Positions 29,389 through 38,636 of a stretch of 64,000 bases of DNA are shown one piece after another. The notes under the pieces were generated by a model. The model saw only the letters and a list, made by a program, of their open reading frames with translations. It ran no database searches and was not told the DNA's origin. Positions within the stretch are counted from its first letter, which is position 1. Every line of letters starts with the position of its first letter. The position numbers were made by a program, and so were the translations under genes. Location of the stretch: NCBI RefSeq assembly GCF_016406145.1, contig NZ_CP066306.1, forward strand, positions 5,084,001 to 5,148,000, given 5' to 3'. This stretch comes from Pseudomonas putida. Lineage in GTDB: Bacteria; Pseudomonadota; Gammaproteobacteria; Pseudomonadales; Pseudomonadaceae.

Positions 29389-31455
29389 ATGTCCGGCTGC
29401 CCCCCTGTATTCGCCCCCTCTCTGCGAGGGACATTCGCCGTGTTGTGCGGGTCGCTGCTCGCCCCCATGGCCCTGGCCGCCGAAACTGGCCATGAAACGC
29501 ACGAGCAAGCGCCGCCCGAACTGAGCCCAACGGTGATCACCGCCATCGCGCCCAGTTCGCCCCTGACGGTTGTCACCAACCCCAAAGACCCGCGCCAGCC
29601 CGTGCCGGCCAGCGATGGCGCCGATTACCTCAAGACCATCCCTGGCTTTTCAGCCATCCGCGCCGGTGGCACCAACGGTGACCCGGTGCTGCGCGGCATG
29701 TTCGGTTCGCGCCTGAACATCCTCACCAACGGCGGTGTGATGCTCGGTGCCTGCCCGAACCGCATGGACGCACCGACCTCTTACATCGCGCCGGAAACCT
29801 ATGACCGCCTCACCGTTATCAAAGGCCCGCAAAGCGTGATCTGGGGCCCCGGAGGCTCGGCCGGGACCATCCTTTTCGAACGTGAACCGGAAAAATTCGG
29901 CACCCTCGGCAGCCGGATCAACGCCAGCCTGCTGGCCGGCTCCAACGGCCGCTTCGACCAGGTGCTCGACGCCGCCGCAGGCAATAGCCAGGCTTATGCG
30001 CGCTTCGTCGGCAACCAGTCGCGCTCGGACGACTACCACGACGGCAACGGCGACACCGTGCCTTCGCGCTGGGACAAATGGAACGGCGATGTGACCCTGG
30101 GCTGGACGCCCGACCAGGACACCCTGCTCGAACTCACTGCCGGTAAGGGTGACGGCGAGGCCCGCTATGCCGGCCGTGGCATGGACGGCTCGCAGTTCAA
30201 GCGCGAAAGCCTGGGCCTGCGCTTTGAAAAGTCCAACCTCGGCGAGGTGCTCGACAAGGTCGAGGCGCAGGTCTACTACAACTACACCGACCACGTGATG
30301 GACAACTACAGCCTGCGCACCCCATCGGGCAGCGGCATGATGGGCATGCCCATGGTCAGCAATGTCGACCGCCGCACAATGGGCGCACGCATCAAGGCCA
30401 CCTGGCGCTGGGCCGACGTGCAACTGATCAGTGGCATCGACGCACAGACCAACGAACATCGCCAGCGTGGCGGCATGGGCGTTGATGCGCACAAGGGCCA
30501 GCCCTGGACCAAGGATGCCGACTTCCACAACTACGGGGCCTTTGGTGAACTGACCTGGTACGCCACAGGGGTTGACCGGCTGATCACCGGCGCCCGTCTC
30601 GATCGCGCCTCCGCCCGCGACTTCCGGGCTGGCAGCGCTACCGAAGGTGATACCCGCGCCGATACCCTACCCAGCGGTTTCGTGCGCTATGAGCACGACC
30701 TCGCGGCGGTGCCGGCCACCACTTACATCGGCCTTGGCCATGCCCAGCGCTTCCCCGACTACTGGGAGCTGTTCTCGCCCAAGCTGGCGCCCTCTGGCGC
30801 CGCCAACGCCTTCGACGGCATCAAGCCAGAAAAGACCACCCAGCTCGACTTCGGCATCCAATACCGCGACGAGCGTCTTGAAGCCTGGGCTTCGGGTTAC
30901 GTCGGGCAGATCCGCGACTACATCCTGTTCGACTACCGTACCGGCATGATGGGCATGAGCACCTCCCAGGCGCAGAACATCGACGCCCGCATCATGGGTG
31001 GTGAACTCGGCGCCGCCTACAAGCTGACAGAAAACTGGAAGGCCGATGCGACCCTGGCCTACGCCTGGGGCAAGAACAGCAGTGACGGCAAGGCGCTGCC
31101 GCAGATGCCACCACTGGAAAGCCGCATGGGCCTGACCTACAGCCGCGACACCTGGAGCGCCGGGGCCTTGTGGCGGCTGGTAGCTGCACAGAACCGCATC
31201 GCCGAAAACCAGGGCAATGTGGTCGGCAAGGACTACGAAACAAGCGCCGGGTTCGGCGTGTTTTCGCTCAATGGCGCCTACAAGGTAAACAACAACCTCA
31301 AGCTCAGCGCAGGCGTCGACAACCTGTTCGACAAGGTTTACGCCGAGCACCTGAACCTGGCAGGGAACGCCGGGTTCGGCTACCCGGCTTCCGATCCACA
31401 GCCGGTCAACGAGCCGGGCAGGACGTTCTGGACCAAGGTCGATTTCAGCTTCTGA
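29389..31455 (+). CDS. oprC: TonB-dependent copper receptor (OprC-like)
   Basis: Outer-membrane 22-strand receptor, 688 residues, with signal peptide (LAPMALAAE), plug domain (about 75-185, VIKGPQSVIWGPGGSAGTILFERE) and a beta-barrel ending in aromatic F (TFWTKVDFSF). The distinctive OprC copper site is conserved: CxxxM with Cys122 and Met126 (ACPNRM), and HxM with His302 and Met304 (DHVMD). This supports copper, not siderophore, as cargo. It clusters with PCu(A)C and both DUF2946 proteins. Confidence 0.93.
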   Translation: MSGCPPVFAPSLRGTFAVLCGSLLAPMALAAETGHETHEQAPPELSPTVITAIAPSSPLTVVTNPKDPRQPVPASDGADYLKTIPGFSAIRAGGTNGDPVLRGMFGSRLNILTNGGVMLGACPNRMDAPTSYIAPETYDRLTVIKGPQSVIWGPGGSAGTILFEREPEKFGTLGSRINASLLAGSNGRFDQVLDAAAGNSQAYARFVGNQSRSDDYHDGNGDTVPSRWDKWNGDVTLGWTPDQDTLLELTAGKGDGEARYAGRGMDGSQFKRESLGLRFEKSNLGEVLDKVEAQVYYNYTDHVMDNYSLRTPSGSGMMGMPMVSNVDRRTMGARIKATWRWADVQLISGIDAQTNEHRQRGGMGVDAHKGQPWTKDADFHNYGAFGELTWYATGVDRLITGARLDRASARDFRAGSATEGDTRADTLPSGFVRYEHDLAAVPATTYIGLGHAQRFPDYWELFSPKLAPSGAANAFDGIKPEKTTQLDFGIQYRDERLEAWASGYVGQIRDYILFDYRTGMMGMSTSQAQNIDARIMGGELGAAYKLTENWKADATLAYAWGKNSSDGKALPQMPPLESRMGLTYSRDTWSAGALWRLVAAQNRIAENQGNVVGKDYETSAGFGVFSLNGAYKVNNNLKLSAGVDNLFDKVYAEHLNLAGNAGFGYPASDPQPVNEPGRTFWTKVDFSF

Positions 31456-31514
31456 CAACAACAACGGGCGCAGCCGCTGGTTGCGCCCCTCAGCTGGTCA
31501 AACAGGAGGTTCCC

Positions 31515-32879
31515 ATGAGCGGAACACGCGTTTCCTTCTACAACCTGGCCTGGCGCTGGCATTTCTATGCGGGGCTGTTCGTCGCCCCGTTCATGATCCT
31601 GCTGGCGATTACCGGGATCATCTACCTGTTCAAACCGCAGCTGGACCCACTGCTGTACCGTGACCTGATGGTTGTCGAGGCCGGCCATCACCGCCAGGGC
31701 GCCGACGTGATGCTGGCCGAAGTGCGCCAGGCTTACCCCAAAGGCCATGTGGGCCAATATCTGCCACCCATCGATGCCGAGCGCAGCGCGCAATTTGTGG
31801 TGCATGACGGTGGGCGCGAACTGAATGTGTTCGTCAACCCGTATAGCGGCAAGATCCTGGGCGAGCAGGATGCCAAGCAGAACCTGCAGGCGGTCGCCCG
31901 AGCCCTGCATGGCGAGCTGATGGTCGGTACGCTCGGTGACCGACTGGTGGAACTGGCAGCCGGCTGGGGCATCGTGCTGGTGGTATCCGGCCTGTACCTG
32001 TGGTGGCCGCGCGGGCGCAGCGGCAGTGGCGTGCTGTGGCCACGGCTGTCGGCGCGTGGCCGTCTGCTCTGGCGCGACCTGCACGCGGTCAGCGGTTTCT
32101 GGGGCTCGGCCCTGCTGCTGCTGATGCTGCTCAGCGGCATGACCTGGACCGGCCTGTGGGGCAAACAGTACGCCGACCTGTGGAACCGCTTTCCGGCGGC
32201 CATGTGGAATGACGTGCCCAAGTCCGATCAACAGGCCGGTGAACTGAACAGCGCTCACCGCCAGACGGTGCCCTGGGCCATGGAAAACACGCCGATGCCG
32301 CAGTCCGGTGCGCATGCCGAACATGCCGGGCACCACATGATGTCGAACAGGCCAGCGGCACCTCAGGTGAGCCTGCAGCAGGTTCAGGACCTCGCCAACG
32401 CGCGCGAGGTGGAACCCGGCTACAGCATCACCGTGCCGACCACTGCCGATGGCGTATTCACCATCGCCGTGTTCGCCGACGACCCGCGCAACGACGCCAC
32501 CCTGCATGTCGATCAGTACACCGGCAAGGTGCTGGCCGATGTGCGCTGGCAGGACTACAGCCCGGTGGCCCGGGCGACCGAGCTGGGCGTCATGCTGCAC
32601 GAGGGCAAGATGTTCGGCGTGCTGAACCAGATCATCATTCTGCTGGTGTGCCTGATGATTTTGCTGGGCTCGGTGAGCGGGCTGGTGATGTGGTGGAAAC
32701 GCCGGCCGGCCGGAGGCCTGGGGGTGCCAGCGCTGCGCCATGACCTACCGCGCTGGAAGGCAGCGGTGGGGGTGATGCTGGTGCTAGGGGTGATGTTCCC
32801 GCTGGTGGGGGTGTCGATGGTCGTGATGTGGGTGGTGGACAGCCTGGTGGTAAGGCGCAGGGTGCTGGCCAGCACTTGA
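31515..32879 (+). CDS. PepSY-associated transmembrane protein
   Basis: 454 residues from the ATG at 31515, preceded by AGGAGGT. Four membrane segments and two PepSY regions: HFYAGLFVAPFMILLAITGIIYL, GWGIVLVVSGLYLWWPRGRSG, FWGSALLLLMLLSGMTWTGLWG and LGVMFPLVGVSMVVMWVVDS. Conserved His and WWPR motifs fit heme-binding, ferric-reductase-like proteins of TonB receptor loci. It has a Met/His-rich insert (HAEHAGHHMM). Together with oprC it may reduce or process copper at the inner membrane; that is inference. Confidence 0.87.
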   Translation: MSGTRVSFYNLAWRWHFYAGLFVAPFMILLAITGIIYLFKPQLDPLLYRDLMVVEAGHHRQGADVMLAEVRQAYPKGHVGQYLPPIDAERSAQFVVHDGGRELNVFVNPYSGKILGEQDAKQNLQAVARALHGELMVGTLGDRLVELAAGWGIVLVVSGLYLWWPRGRSGSGVLWPRLSARGRLLWRDLHAVSGFWGSALLLLMLLSGMTWTGLWGKQYADLWNRFPAAMWNDVPKSDQQAGELNSAHRQTVPWAMENTPMPQSGAHAEHAGHHMMSNRPAAPQVSLQQVQDLANAREVEPGYSITVPTTADGVFTIAVFADDPRNDATLHVDQYTGKVLADVRWQDYSPVARATELGVMLHEGKMFGVLNQIIILLVCLMILLGSVSGLVMWWKRRPAGGLGVPALRHDLPRWKAAVGVMLVLGVMFPLVGVSMVVMWVVDSLVVRRRVLAST

Positions 32880-32887
32880 GGCCATTG

Positions 32888-32972
32888 GGGCTGCTGTGCA
32901 GCCCTTTCGCGACACAAGGCCGCTCCTACAGACGACCGCGTTGGCCTTGTGTCGCGAAAGGGCCGCACAGCG
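32888..32972. repeat. REP-type inverted pair upstream of cycA
   Basis: CCCTTTCGCGACACAAGGCC (32902-32921) and its perfect reverse complement (32943-32962) enclose 21 bases. Flanking GGGCTGCTGTGCAGCCC adds a second hairpin. The arms match the long inverted pair between retS and marC. Confidence 0.8.
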
Positions 32973-33072
32973 GCCATCTGCTACTGAAAAGTCGAGTCGA
33001 TCTGTCGCGCCCCGATTTGGGACGCGCGTGTTAGCCTACGCGGCTTTCACAAAAAGACTGACCCTCAATGGA

Positions 33073-34488
33073 ATGCAGCCAATGACCCGGACCTCTTCCC
33101 CTCCTGCTCAAGCGCAGCACCTGCAGCGTAACCTGACCAACCGCCACATCCAGCTGATCGCCATCGGTGGCGCCATCGGCACCGGCCTGTTCATGGGCTC
33201 GGGCAAGACCATCAGCCTGGCGGGGCCGTCGATCATCTTCGTCTACATGATCATCGGCTTCATGCTGTTCTTCGTCATGCGCGCCATGGGCGAACTGCTG
33301 CTGTCGAACCTCAACTACAAGTCGTTCATCGATTTCTCGGCCGACCTGCTCGGCCCCTGGGCCGGCTACTTCACCGGCTGGACCTACTGGTTCTGCTGGG
33401 TTGTCACCGGTATTGCCGACGTGGTCGCCATCGCCGCTTACACGCAATTCTGGTTTCCGGACCTGCCACAGTGGATACCCGCGCTGACCTGCGTTGCAGT
33501 ACTGCTGTCGCTTAACCTGGTTACCGTGAAGATGTTCGGCGAGATGGAGTTCTGGTTCGCCCTGATCAAGATAGTCGCCATCCTCGGCCTGGTCGCCACC
33601 GGCCTGTACATGGTCATCACCGGCTTCGAATCGCCGAGCGGGCGCACCGCGCAGCTGGCCAACCTGTGGAATGACGGCGGCATGTTCCCCAACGGCCTGA
33701 TGGGCTTCTTCGCCGGCTTCCAGATTGCCGTGTTCGCCTTCGTCGGCATCGAGCTGGTCGGCACCACCGCCGCCGAAGCCAAGAACCCTGAACGCACCCT
33801 GCCAAGGGCGATCAACTCGATACCGATCCGTATCATCGTGTTCTACGTGCTGGCACTGATCGCGATCATGGCTGTCACTCCATGGCGCGACGTGGTGCCG
33901 GGCAAGAGCCCGTTCGTCGAACTGTTCGTGCTGGCCGGCCTGCCGGCGGCGGCGAGCATCATCAACTTCGTGGTGCTGACCTCGGCGGCCTCATCGGCCA
34001 ACAGCGGCGTCTTTTCCACCAGCCGCATGCTCTTCGGCCTGGCCCAGGAAGGCGACGCACCGCGCGCATTCGAAAAACTGTCGAGCCGCGCCGTACCGGC
34101 CAACGGCCTGTACTTCTCGTGCACCTGCCTGCTGCTTGGCGCGGTGCTGATCTACATGGTGCCGAACGTGATCGAGGCATTCACCCTGGTCACCACGGTT
34201 TCCGCAGTGCTGTTCATGTTTGTCTGGACGCTGATCCTGCTGTCGTATCTGAAGTACCGCAAAACCCGTGCGGCGCTGCACCAGGCATCGACCTACAAGA
34301 TGCCGGGCGGGCGCTTCATGTGCTACGTGTGCCTGGCGTTCTTCGCCTTCATCCTGGTGCTGCTGAGCCTGGAAGCGGACACCCGCTCTGCGCTGATCGT
34401 CACGCCGATCTGGTTCGTGTTGCTGGCCGTCACCTACCAGGGTGTGCGTAGCAAGCGCCATCCGCGGACAGCTGTGCGCAACAGCTGA
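33073..34488 (+). CDS. cycA: D-serine/D-alanine/glycine permease CycA
   Basis: Proton-coupled amino-acid permease of the APC family in the inner membrane. The ATG at 33073 gives 471 residues, close to E. coli CycA (470); the ATG at 33082 is an alternative with a better-spaced GGA. Long stretches are nearly identical to E. coli CycA as I remember it, for example RNLTNRHIQLIAIGGAIGTG, LLGPWAGYFTGWTYWFCWVV and FVGIELVGTTAAE. About 12 membrane segments are visible. It stands alone between repeats, followed by a hairpin. Confidence 0.93.
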   Translation: MQPMTRTSSPPAQAQHLQRNLTNRHIQLIAIGGAIGTGLFMGSGKTISLAGPSIIFVYMIIGFMLFFVMRAMGELLLSNLNYKSFIDFSADLLGPWAGYFTGWTYWFCWVVTGIADVVAIAAYTQFWFPDLPQWIPALTCVAVLLSLNLVTVKMFGEMEFWFALIKIVAILGLVATGLYMVITGFESPSGRTAQLANLWNDGGMFPNGLMGFFAGFQIAVFAFVGIELVGTTAAEAKNPERTLPRAINSIPIRIIVFYVLALIAIMAVTPWRDVVPGKSPFVELFVLAGLPAAASIINFVVLTSAASSANSGVFSTSRMLFGLAQEGDAPRAFEKLSSRAVPANGLYFSCTCLLLGAVLIYMVPNVIEAFTLVTTVSAVLFMFVWTLILLSYLKYRKTRAALHQASTYKMPGGRFMCYVCLAFFAFILVLLSLEADTRSALIVTPIWFVLLAVTYQGVRSKRHPRTAVRNS

Positions 34489-34496
34489 GGCACTAC

Positions 34497-34514
34497 GGGG
34501 CTGCTCTGCAGCCC
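34497..34514 (+). terminator. Hairpin after cycA
   Basis: GGGGCTGC and GCAGCCCC form an 8-bp stem around a 2-base centre right after the cycA stop. There is no T run, so it is probably a weak terminator or an mRNA 3' stabiliser. Confidence 0.5.
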
Positions 34515-34609
34515 CAATCCTGTGCACACAAATATCCCAGGCACCAACCTGGACCTTGCAAACGCCCCATCACCTCGCACGACCCTTCTATTACGCACCT
34601 TTTGCCGTT

Positions 34610-34625
34610 CGGCACACCCCTTGCA
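34610..34625 (+). promoter_or_regulatory. Sigma-54 promoter of the urt operon
   Basis: CGGCAC-ACCCC-TTGCA matches the -24/-12 consensus (GG and GC elements 10 bases apart; TGGCAC-N5-TTGCW), with one change at the first T. It lies about 50 bp before urtA. RpoN/NtrC control of urea uptake under nitrogen limitation is the expected arrangement. I did not find a clear paired NtrC site upstream. Confidence 0.7.
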
Positions 34626-34676
34626 ACGCCCCTCCCCGCTTGGCCAACACCAAAAAAAACTCAGCGGAGAGAGCAC

Positions 34677-35942
34677 ATGAAGCGTCGCAGTCTGATCAAG
34701 GCCTTTACCCTCAGCGCATCGATTGCGGCGATGGGCCTTAGCTGGAGCATCCAGGCCGCCGAGACCATCAAGGTCGGCATCCTGCATTCGCTGTCCGGGA
34801 CCATGGCGATTTCCGAAACATCGCTCAAGGACATGGCGCTGATGACCATCGACGAGATCAACGCCAAGGGCGGGGTCAACGGCAAGATGCTCGAACCGGT
34901 GGTGGTCGACCCTGCATCCAACTGGCCGCTGTTCGCCGAAAAGAGCCGCCAGCTGCTGACCCAGGACAAGGTCGCGGTTGTGTTCGGCTGTTGGACCTCG
35001 GTGTCACGCAAGTCGGTGCTGCCAGTGTTCGAAGAGCTCAACGGCTTGCTGTTCTACCCGGTGCAGTACGAAGGTGAAGAGATGTCGCCGAACGTCTTCT
35101 ACACCGGCGCCGCGCCCAACCAGCAAGCGATTCCGGCCGTGGAATACCTGATGAGCGAAGACGGCGGCAGCGCCAAGCGTTTCTTCCTGCTCGGCACCGA
35201 CTACGTCTACCCGCGCACCACCAACAAAATTCTGCGCGCCTTCCTGCACAGCAAAGGCGTGGCCGACAAGGATATCGAAGAGGTCTACACGCCGTTCGGC
35301 CACGCCGATTACCAGACCATTGTCGCCAACATCAAGAAGTTCTCGGCAGGCGGCAAAACCGCCGTTATCTCCACCGTCAACGGCGACTCCAACGTACCGT
35401 TCTACAAAGAGCTGGCCAACCAGGGCCTGAAAGCCACCGACGTACCGGTGGTGGCGTTCTCGGTGGGTGAAGAGGAACTGCGCGGCATCGACACCAAGCC
35501 GCTGGTAGGCCACCTCGCCGCCTGGAACTACTTCGAATCGGTGGATAACCCGGTCAACCAGAAGTTTGTCGCCGACTGGAAGGCCTACGCCAAAGCCAAG
35601 AACCTGCCGGGTGCCGACAAGGCCGTGACCAACGACCCGATGGAAGCCACCTACGTGGGCATCCACATGTGGGCGCAAGCGGCGGAAAAAGCCAAGTCCA
35701 CCGATGTCGACAAGGTACGCGAAGCCCTGGGTGGGCAAACCTTCAAGGCACCGTCCGGCTTCACCCTTACCATGGACAAGACCAACCACCACCTGCACAA
35801 GCCGGTAATGATCGGCGAAATCCAGGATGACGGGCAGTTCAGCGTGGTCTGGGAAACCGAACAACCGCTGCGCGCGCAGCCGTGGAGCCCGTTCATTCCG
35901 GGCAACGACAAGCGCCCTGACTATGCAGTGAAAGGCAACTGA
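34677..35942 (+). CDS. urtA: Urea ABC transporter, substrate-binding protein
   Basis: Periplasmic urea binder, 421 residues from the ATG at 34677 (GCGGAGAG upstream). Signal peptide SLIKAFTLSASIAAMGLSWSIQAA. Type I periplasmic-binding fold of the Leu/Ile/Val superfamily: VGILHSLSGTMAISETSLKD, FGCWTSVSRKSVLPVFEELNGLLFYPVQYEGEE, and NDPMEATYVGIHMWAQA are typical of UrtA. First gene of urtABCDE behind a sigma-54-type promoter. Confidence 0.95.
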   Translation: MKRRSLIKAFTLSASIAAMGLSWSIQAAETIKVGILHSLSGTMAISETSLKDMALMTIDEINAKGGVNGKMLEPVVVDPASNWPLFAEKSRQLLTQDKVAVVFGCWTSVSRKSVLPVFEELNGLLFYPVQYEGEEMSPNVFYTGAAPNQQAIPAVEYLMSEDGGSAKRFFLLGTDYVYPRTTNKILRAFLHSKGVADKDIEEVYTPFGHADYQTIVANIKKFSAGGKTAVISTVNGDSNVPFYKELANQGLKATDVPVVAFSVGEEELRGIDTKPLVGHLAAWNYFESVDNPVNQKFVADWKAYAKAKNLPGADKAVTNDPMEATYVGIHMWAQAAEKAKSTDVDKVREALGGQTFKAPSGFTLTMDKTNHHLHKPVMIGEIQDDGQFSVVWETEQPLRAQPWSPFIPGNDKRPDYAVKGN

Positions 35943-35948
35943 GTGCAC

Positions 35949-36040
35949 TGGGGCTGCGCTGCAGCCCATTCGCTGGCAAGCCAGCTTCCACAGGGTCCTG
36001 AGAACAGCACCACCCTGTAGGAGTCGGCTGCCGGCGATGA
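35949..36040. repeat. REP-like elements between urtA and urtB
   Basis: GGGGCTGCGCTGCAGCCC hairpin, then GCTGGCAAGCCAGC, then a degenerate GTAGGAGTCGGCTGCCGGCG. They sit inside the operon, right after urtA. Such hairpins can stabilise the upstream mRNA, giving more binding protein than permease. Confidence 0.6.
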
Positions 36041-36069
36041 ATCCACCGCCGATTTCCAGGATTGCCCGC

Positions 36070-37557
36070 ATGCTCAGAATCCTCCTTACCCTGCTGCTCC
36101 TGCTGCCCCTGGCAACCCAGGCCAGCGAGGGCGAATTCTTCCTCACCGCCAAGCCCGCCGAGCAGGCTCGCCTGCTCGAAGGCTGGGCGGCGCAACCCGA
36201 AGCCGCGCGCCTGCCGCTGCTGGAAAACCTGCGCCAGGGCCGCATCGCAGCCGATGACACCCGCAAGGTGCGCCTTAACAACCGCCTGCGCGGCCTGATC
36301 GATAACGCCCTGGCCAGCCACCAGTTGCTCAGCGACAACAGCGACACTCGCTTGGCCGCCGCCCAGCAACTGCAAAAAAGTGCGCAACCGGCGCAAATGG
36401 CATTCCTCGACCGGCGCTTTGCCAGCGAACCCGACACTACCGTGCACGCCGCGCTTGGCCTGGCACTGGCCAACCTGCAACTGGGCGCCAGCGAGCCAGC
36501 CGTACGCCTGGCGGCGGTACGCCTGCTCGGCGAAACCGGCGACCCGCTGGCCCGCACCCGCCTGGAGACCTTGCTGCAACCCGACGTGGAAACCGACGCA
36601 GGCGTGCGCACTGCAGCTGAAACAAGCCTGGCCCAGGTCAAACGCAAGCTGCTGTTCGGTGAGCTGCTCGGCCAGGCTTTCAGCGGCCTGTCGCTGGGTT
36701 CGATCCTGCTGCTGGCGGCCCTTGGCCTGGCGATCACCTTCGGGCTGCTGGGCGTGATCAACATGGCCCACGGCGAGATGCTCATGCTCGGTGCTTACAG
36801 CACCTACATGGTCCAGGTGCTGCTGCAGCGCTACGCGCCAGGCGCAATCGAGTTCTACCCGCTGATTGCCCTGCCAGTGGCCTTCGCCGTCAGCGCCGGC
36901 GTGGGCATGGCCCTGGAGCGCACGGTGATCCGCCACCTCTACGGCCGCCCGCTGGAAACCCTGCTGGCGACCTGGGGCATCAGCCTGATGCTGATCCAGG
37001 CCATCCGCCTGCTGTTCGGCGCGCAGAACGTCGAGGTCAGCAACCCGGCCTGGCTGTCTGGTGGCATCCAGCTGCTACCCAACCTGGTGCTGCCCTACAA
37101 CCGCCTGGTGATCATTGCCTTCGCCTTGGCGGTGGTACTGCTGACCTGGCTGCTGCTCAACCGCACGCGGCTGGGCCTGAACGTACGTGCGGTCACCCAG
37201 AATCGCAACATGGCTGCCTGCTGTGGCGTGTCCACCGGGCGCGTGGACATGCTCGCCTTCGGCCTGGGCTCGGGCATTGCCGGGCTTGGTGGTGTAGCGC
37301 TGAGCCAGGTCGGCAACGTCGGCCCGGACCTTGGCCAGAGCTACATCATCGACTCTTTCCTGGTGGTGGTGCTCGGCGGTGTCGGGCAACTGGCCGGTAG
37401 CCTCTGGGCCGCCTTCGGCCTAGGGATAGCCAACAAGCTGCTAGAACCGCAAATCGGCGCGGTGCTTGGCAAGATCCTCATCCTTGCGTTGATCATTCTG
37501 TTCATCCAGAAGCGCCCGCAAGGCCTGTTCGCCCTCAAGGGACGGGTTATCGACTGA
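36070..37557 (+). CDS. urtB: Urea ABC transporter permease UrtB
   Basis: Membrane subunit, 495 residues from the ATG at 36070 (AGGA 8 bases before; an in-frame ATG at 36037 lies in repeat sequence). Unlike LivH it has a long N-terminal extension: signal-like segment ILLTLLLLLPLATQASEG plus a helical, HEAT-like periplasmic region to about residue 200, which is characteristic of UrtB. The permease core follows (GLAITFGLLGVINMAHGEMLMLGAY, and VTQNRNMAACCGVSTGRVD). It overlaps urtC by one base. Confidence 0.94.
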   Translation: MLRILLTLLLLLPLATQASEGEFFLTAKPAEQARLLEGWAAQPEAARLPLLENLRQGRIAADDTRKVRLNNRLRGLIDNALASHQLLSDNSDTRLAAAQQLQKSAQPAQMAFLDRRFASEPDTTVHAALGLALANLQLGASEPAVRLAAVRLLGETGDPLARTRLETLLQPDVETDAGVRTAAETSLAQVKRKLLFGELLGQAFSGLSLGSILLLAALGLAITFGLLGVINMAHGEMLMLGAYSTYMVQVLLQRYAPGAIEFYPLIALPVAFAVSAGVGMALERTVIRHLYGRPLETLLATWGISLMLIQAIRLLFGAQNVEVSNPAWLSGGIQLLPNLVLPYNRLVIIAFALAVVLLTWLLLNRTRLGLNVRAVTQNRNMAACCGVSTGRVDMLAFGLGSGIAGLGGVALSQVGNVGPDLGQSYIIDSFLVVVLGGVGQLAGSLWAAFGLGIANKLLEPQIGAVLGKILILALIILFIQKRPQGLFALKGRVID

Positions 37558-38636
37558 TGAACCAGCCACTGCTTGTCACCGCTTCGCAAAAAGCCGGGCC
37601 GCGCCTGTCGCTAGCCATCGGCACCGTCGTCGTCCTGCTGTTGCTGGCCATGGCGCTGCTGTCGTTGCTGCCGCCCGACCATGCCTTGCAGGTATCGGCC
37701 TACACCCTCACGCTGGTCGGCAAGATCCTCTGCTACGCCATCGTCGCCCTGGCCCTGGACCTGGTCTGGGGCTACGCAGGGCTGCTGTCGCTCGGTCACG
37801 GGCTGTTCTTTGCCCTCGGTGGCTACGCCATGGGCATGTACCTGATGCGCCAGGCCGCCGGTGACGGCCTGCCGGGGTTCATGACGTTCCTGTCGTGGAG
37901 CGAGCTGCCGTGGTACTGGGCCGGTACCCAGCACTTTGCCTGGGCCCTGTGCCTGGTGGTGCTGGCGCCGGGCCTGCTGGCACTGGTGTTTGGTTTCTTC
38001 GCCTTCCGCTCGCGGATCAAGGGCGTGTATTTCTCGATCATGACCCAGGCCCTGACCTTCGCCGGCATGCTGCTGTTCTTCCGCAACGAAACAGGGTTTG
38101 GCGGCAACAACGGTTTCACCAGCTTTCGCACGATTCTGGGCTTCGACATTGCCGCACAGGGCACCCGCGCCGTGCTGTTCCTGCTGACCGTAGGTTTGCT
38201 GCTGGCAAGCCTGTACCTGTGCTGGCGCCTGACCCAGAGCAAGTTCGGCCGCCTGCTCACCGCCGTACGCGATGCAGAAAACCGCATGATGTTCTGCGGC
38301 TATGACCCACGGGGTTTCAAGCTGCTGGTGTGGGTATTGAGCGCCGTGCTGTGCGGCCTGGCAGGTGCGCTGTATGTGCCACAGGTGGGCATCATCAACC
38401 CCAGCGAGATGTCGCCGACCAACTCCATCGAGGCTGCTGTCTGGGTAGCTTTGGGCGGGCGCGGCACACTGATCGGCCCGCTGCTGGGCGCTGGCCTGGT
38501 CAACGGCATGAAAAGCTGGTTCACCGTGGCCTTCCCCGAGTTCTGGCTGTTCTTCCTCGGCGCATTGTTCATCCTCGTCACCCTGTACCTGCCCAAGGGC
38601 GTGGTCGGCCTGCTGAAGAAAAGGAGCCAGCCATGA
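37557..38636 (+). CDS. urtC: Urea ABC transporter permease UrtC
   Basis: Second membrane subunit, LivM-like, 359 residues with about ten hydrophobic segments. Motifs: DLVWGYAGLLSLGHGLFFALGGYAMG, NETGFGGNNGFT, and the coupling-helix region RDAENRMMFCGYDPRGFKLL. It is joined to urtB by TGATGA and to urtD by a 4-bp overlap. Confidence 0.94.
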   Translation: MNQPLLVTASQKAGPRLSLAIGTVVVLLLLAMALLSLLPPDHALQVSAYTLTLVGKILCYAIVALALDLVWGYAGLLSLGHGLFFALGGYAMGMYLMRQAAGDGLPGFMTFLSWSELPWYWAGTQHFAWALCLVVLAPGLLALVFGFFAFRSRIKGVYFSIMTQALTFAGMLLFFRNETGFGGNNGFTSFRTILGFDIAAQGTRAVLFLLTVGLLLASLYLCWRLTQSKFGRLLTAVRDAENRMMFCGYDPRGFKLLVWVLSAVLCGLAGALYVPQVGIINPSEMSPTNSIEAAVWVALGGRGTLIGPLLGAGLVNGMKSWFTVAFPEFWLFFLGALFILVTLYLPKGVVGLLKKRSQP

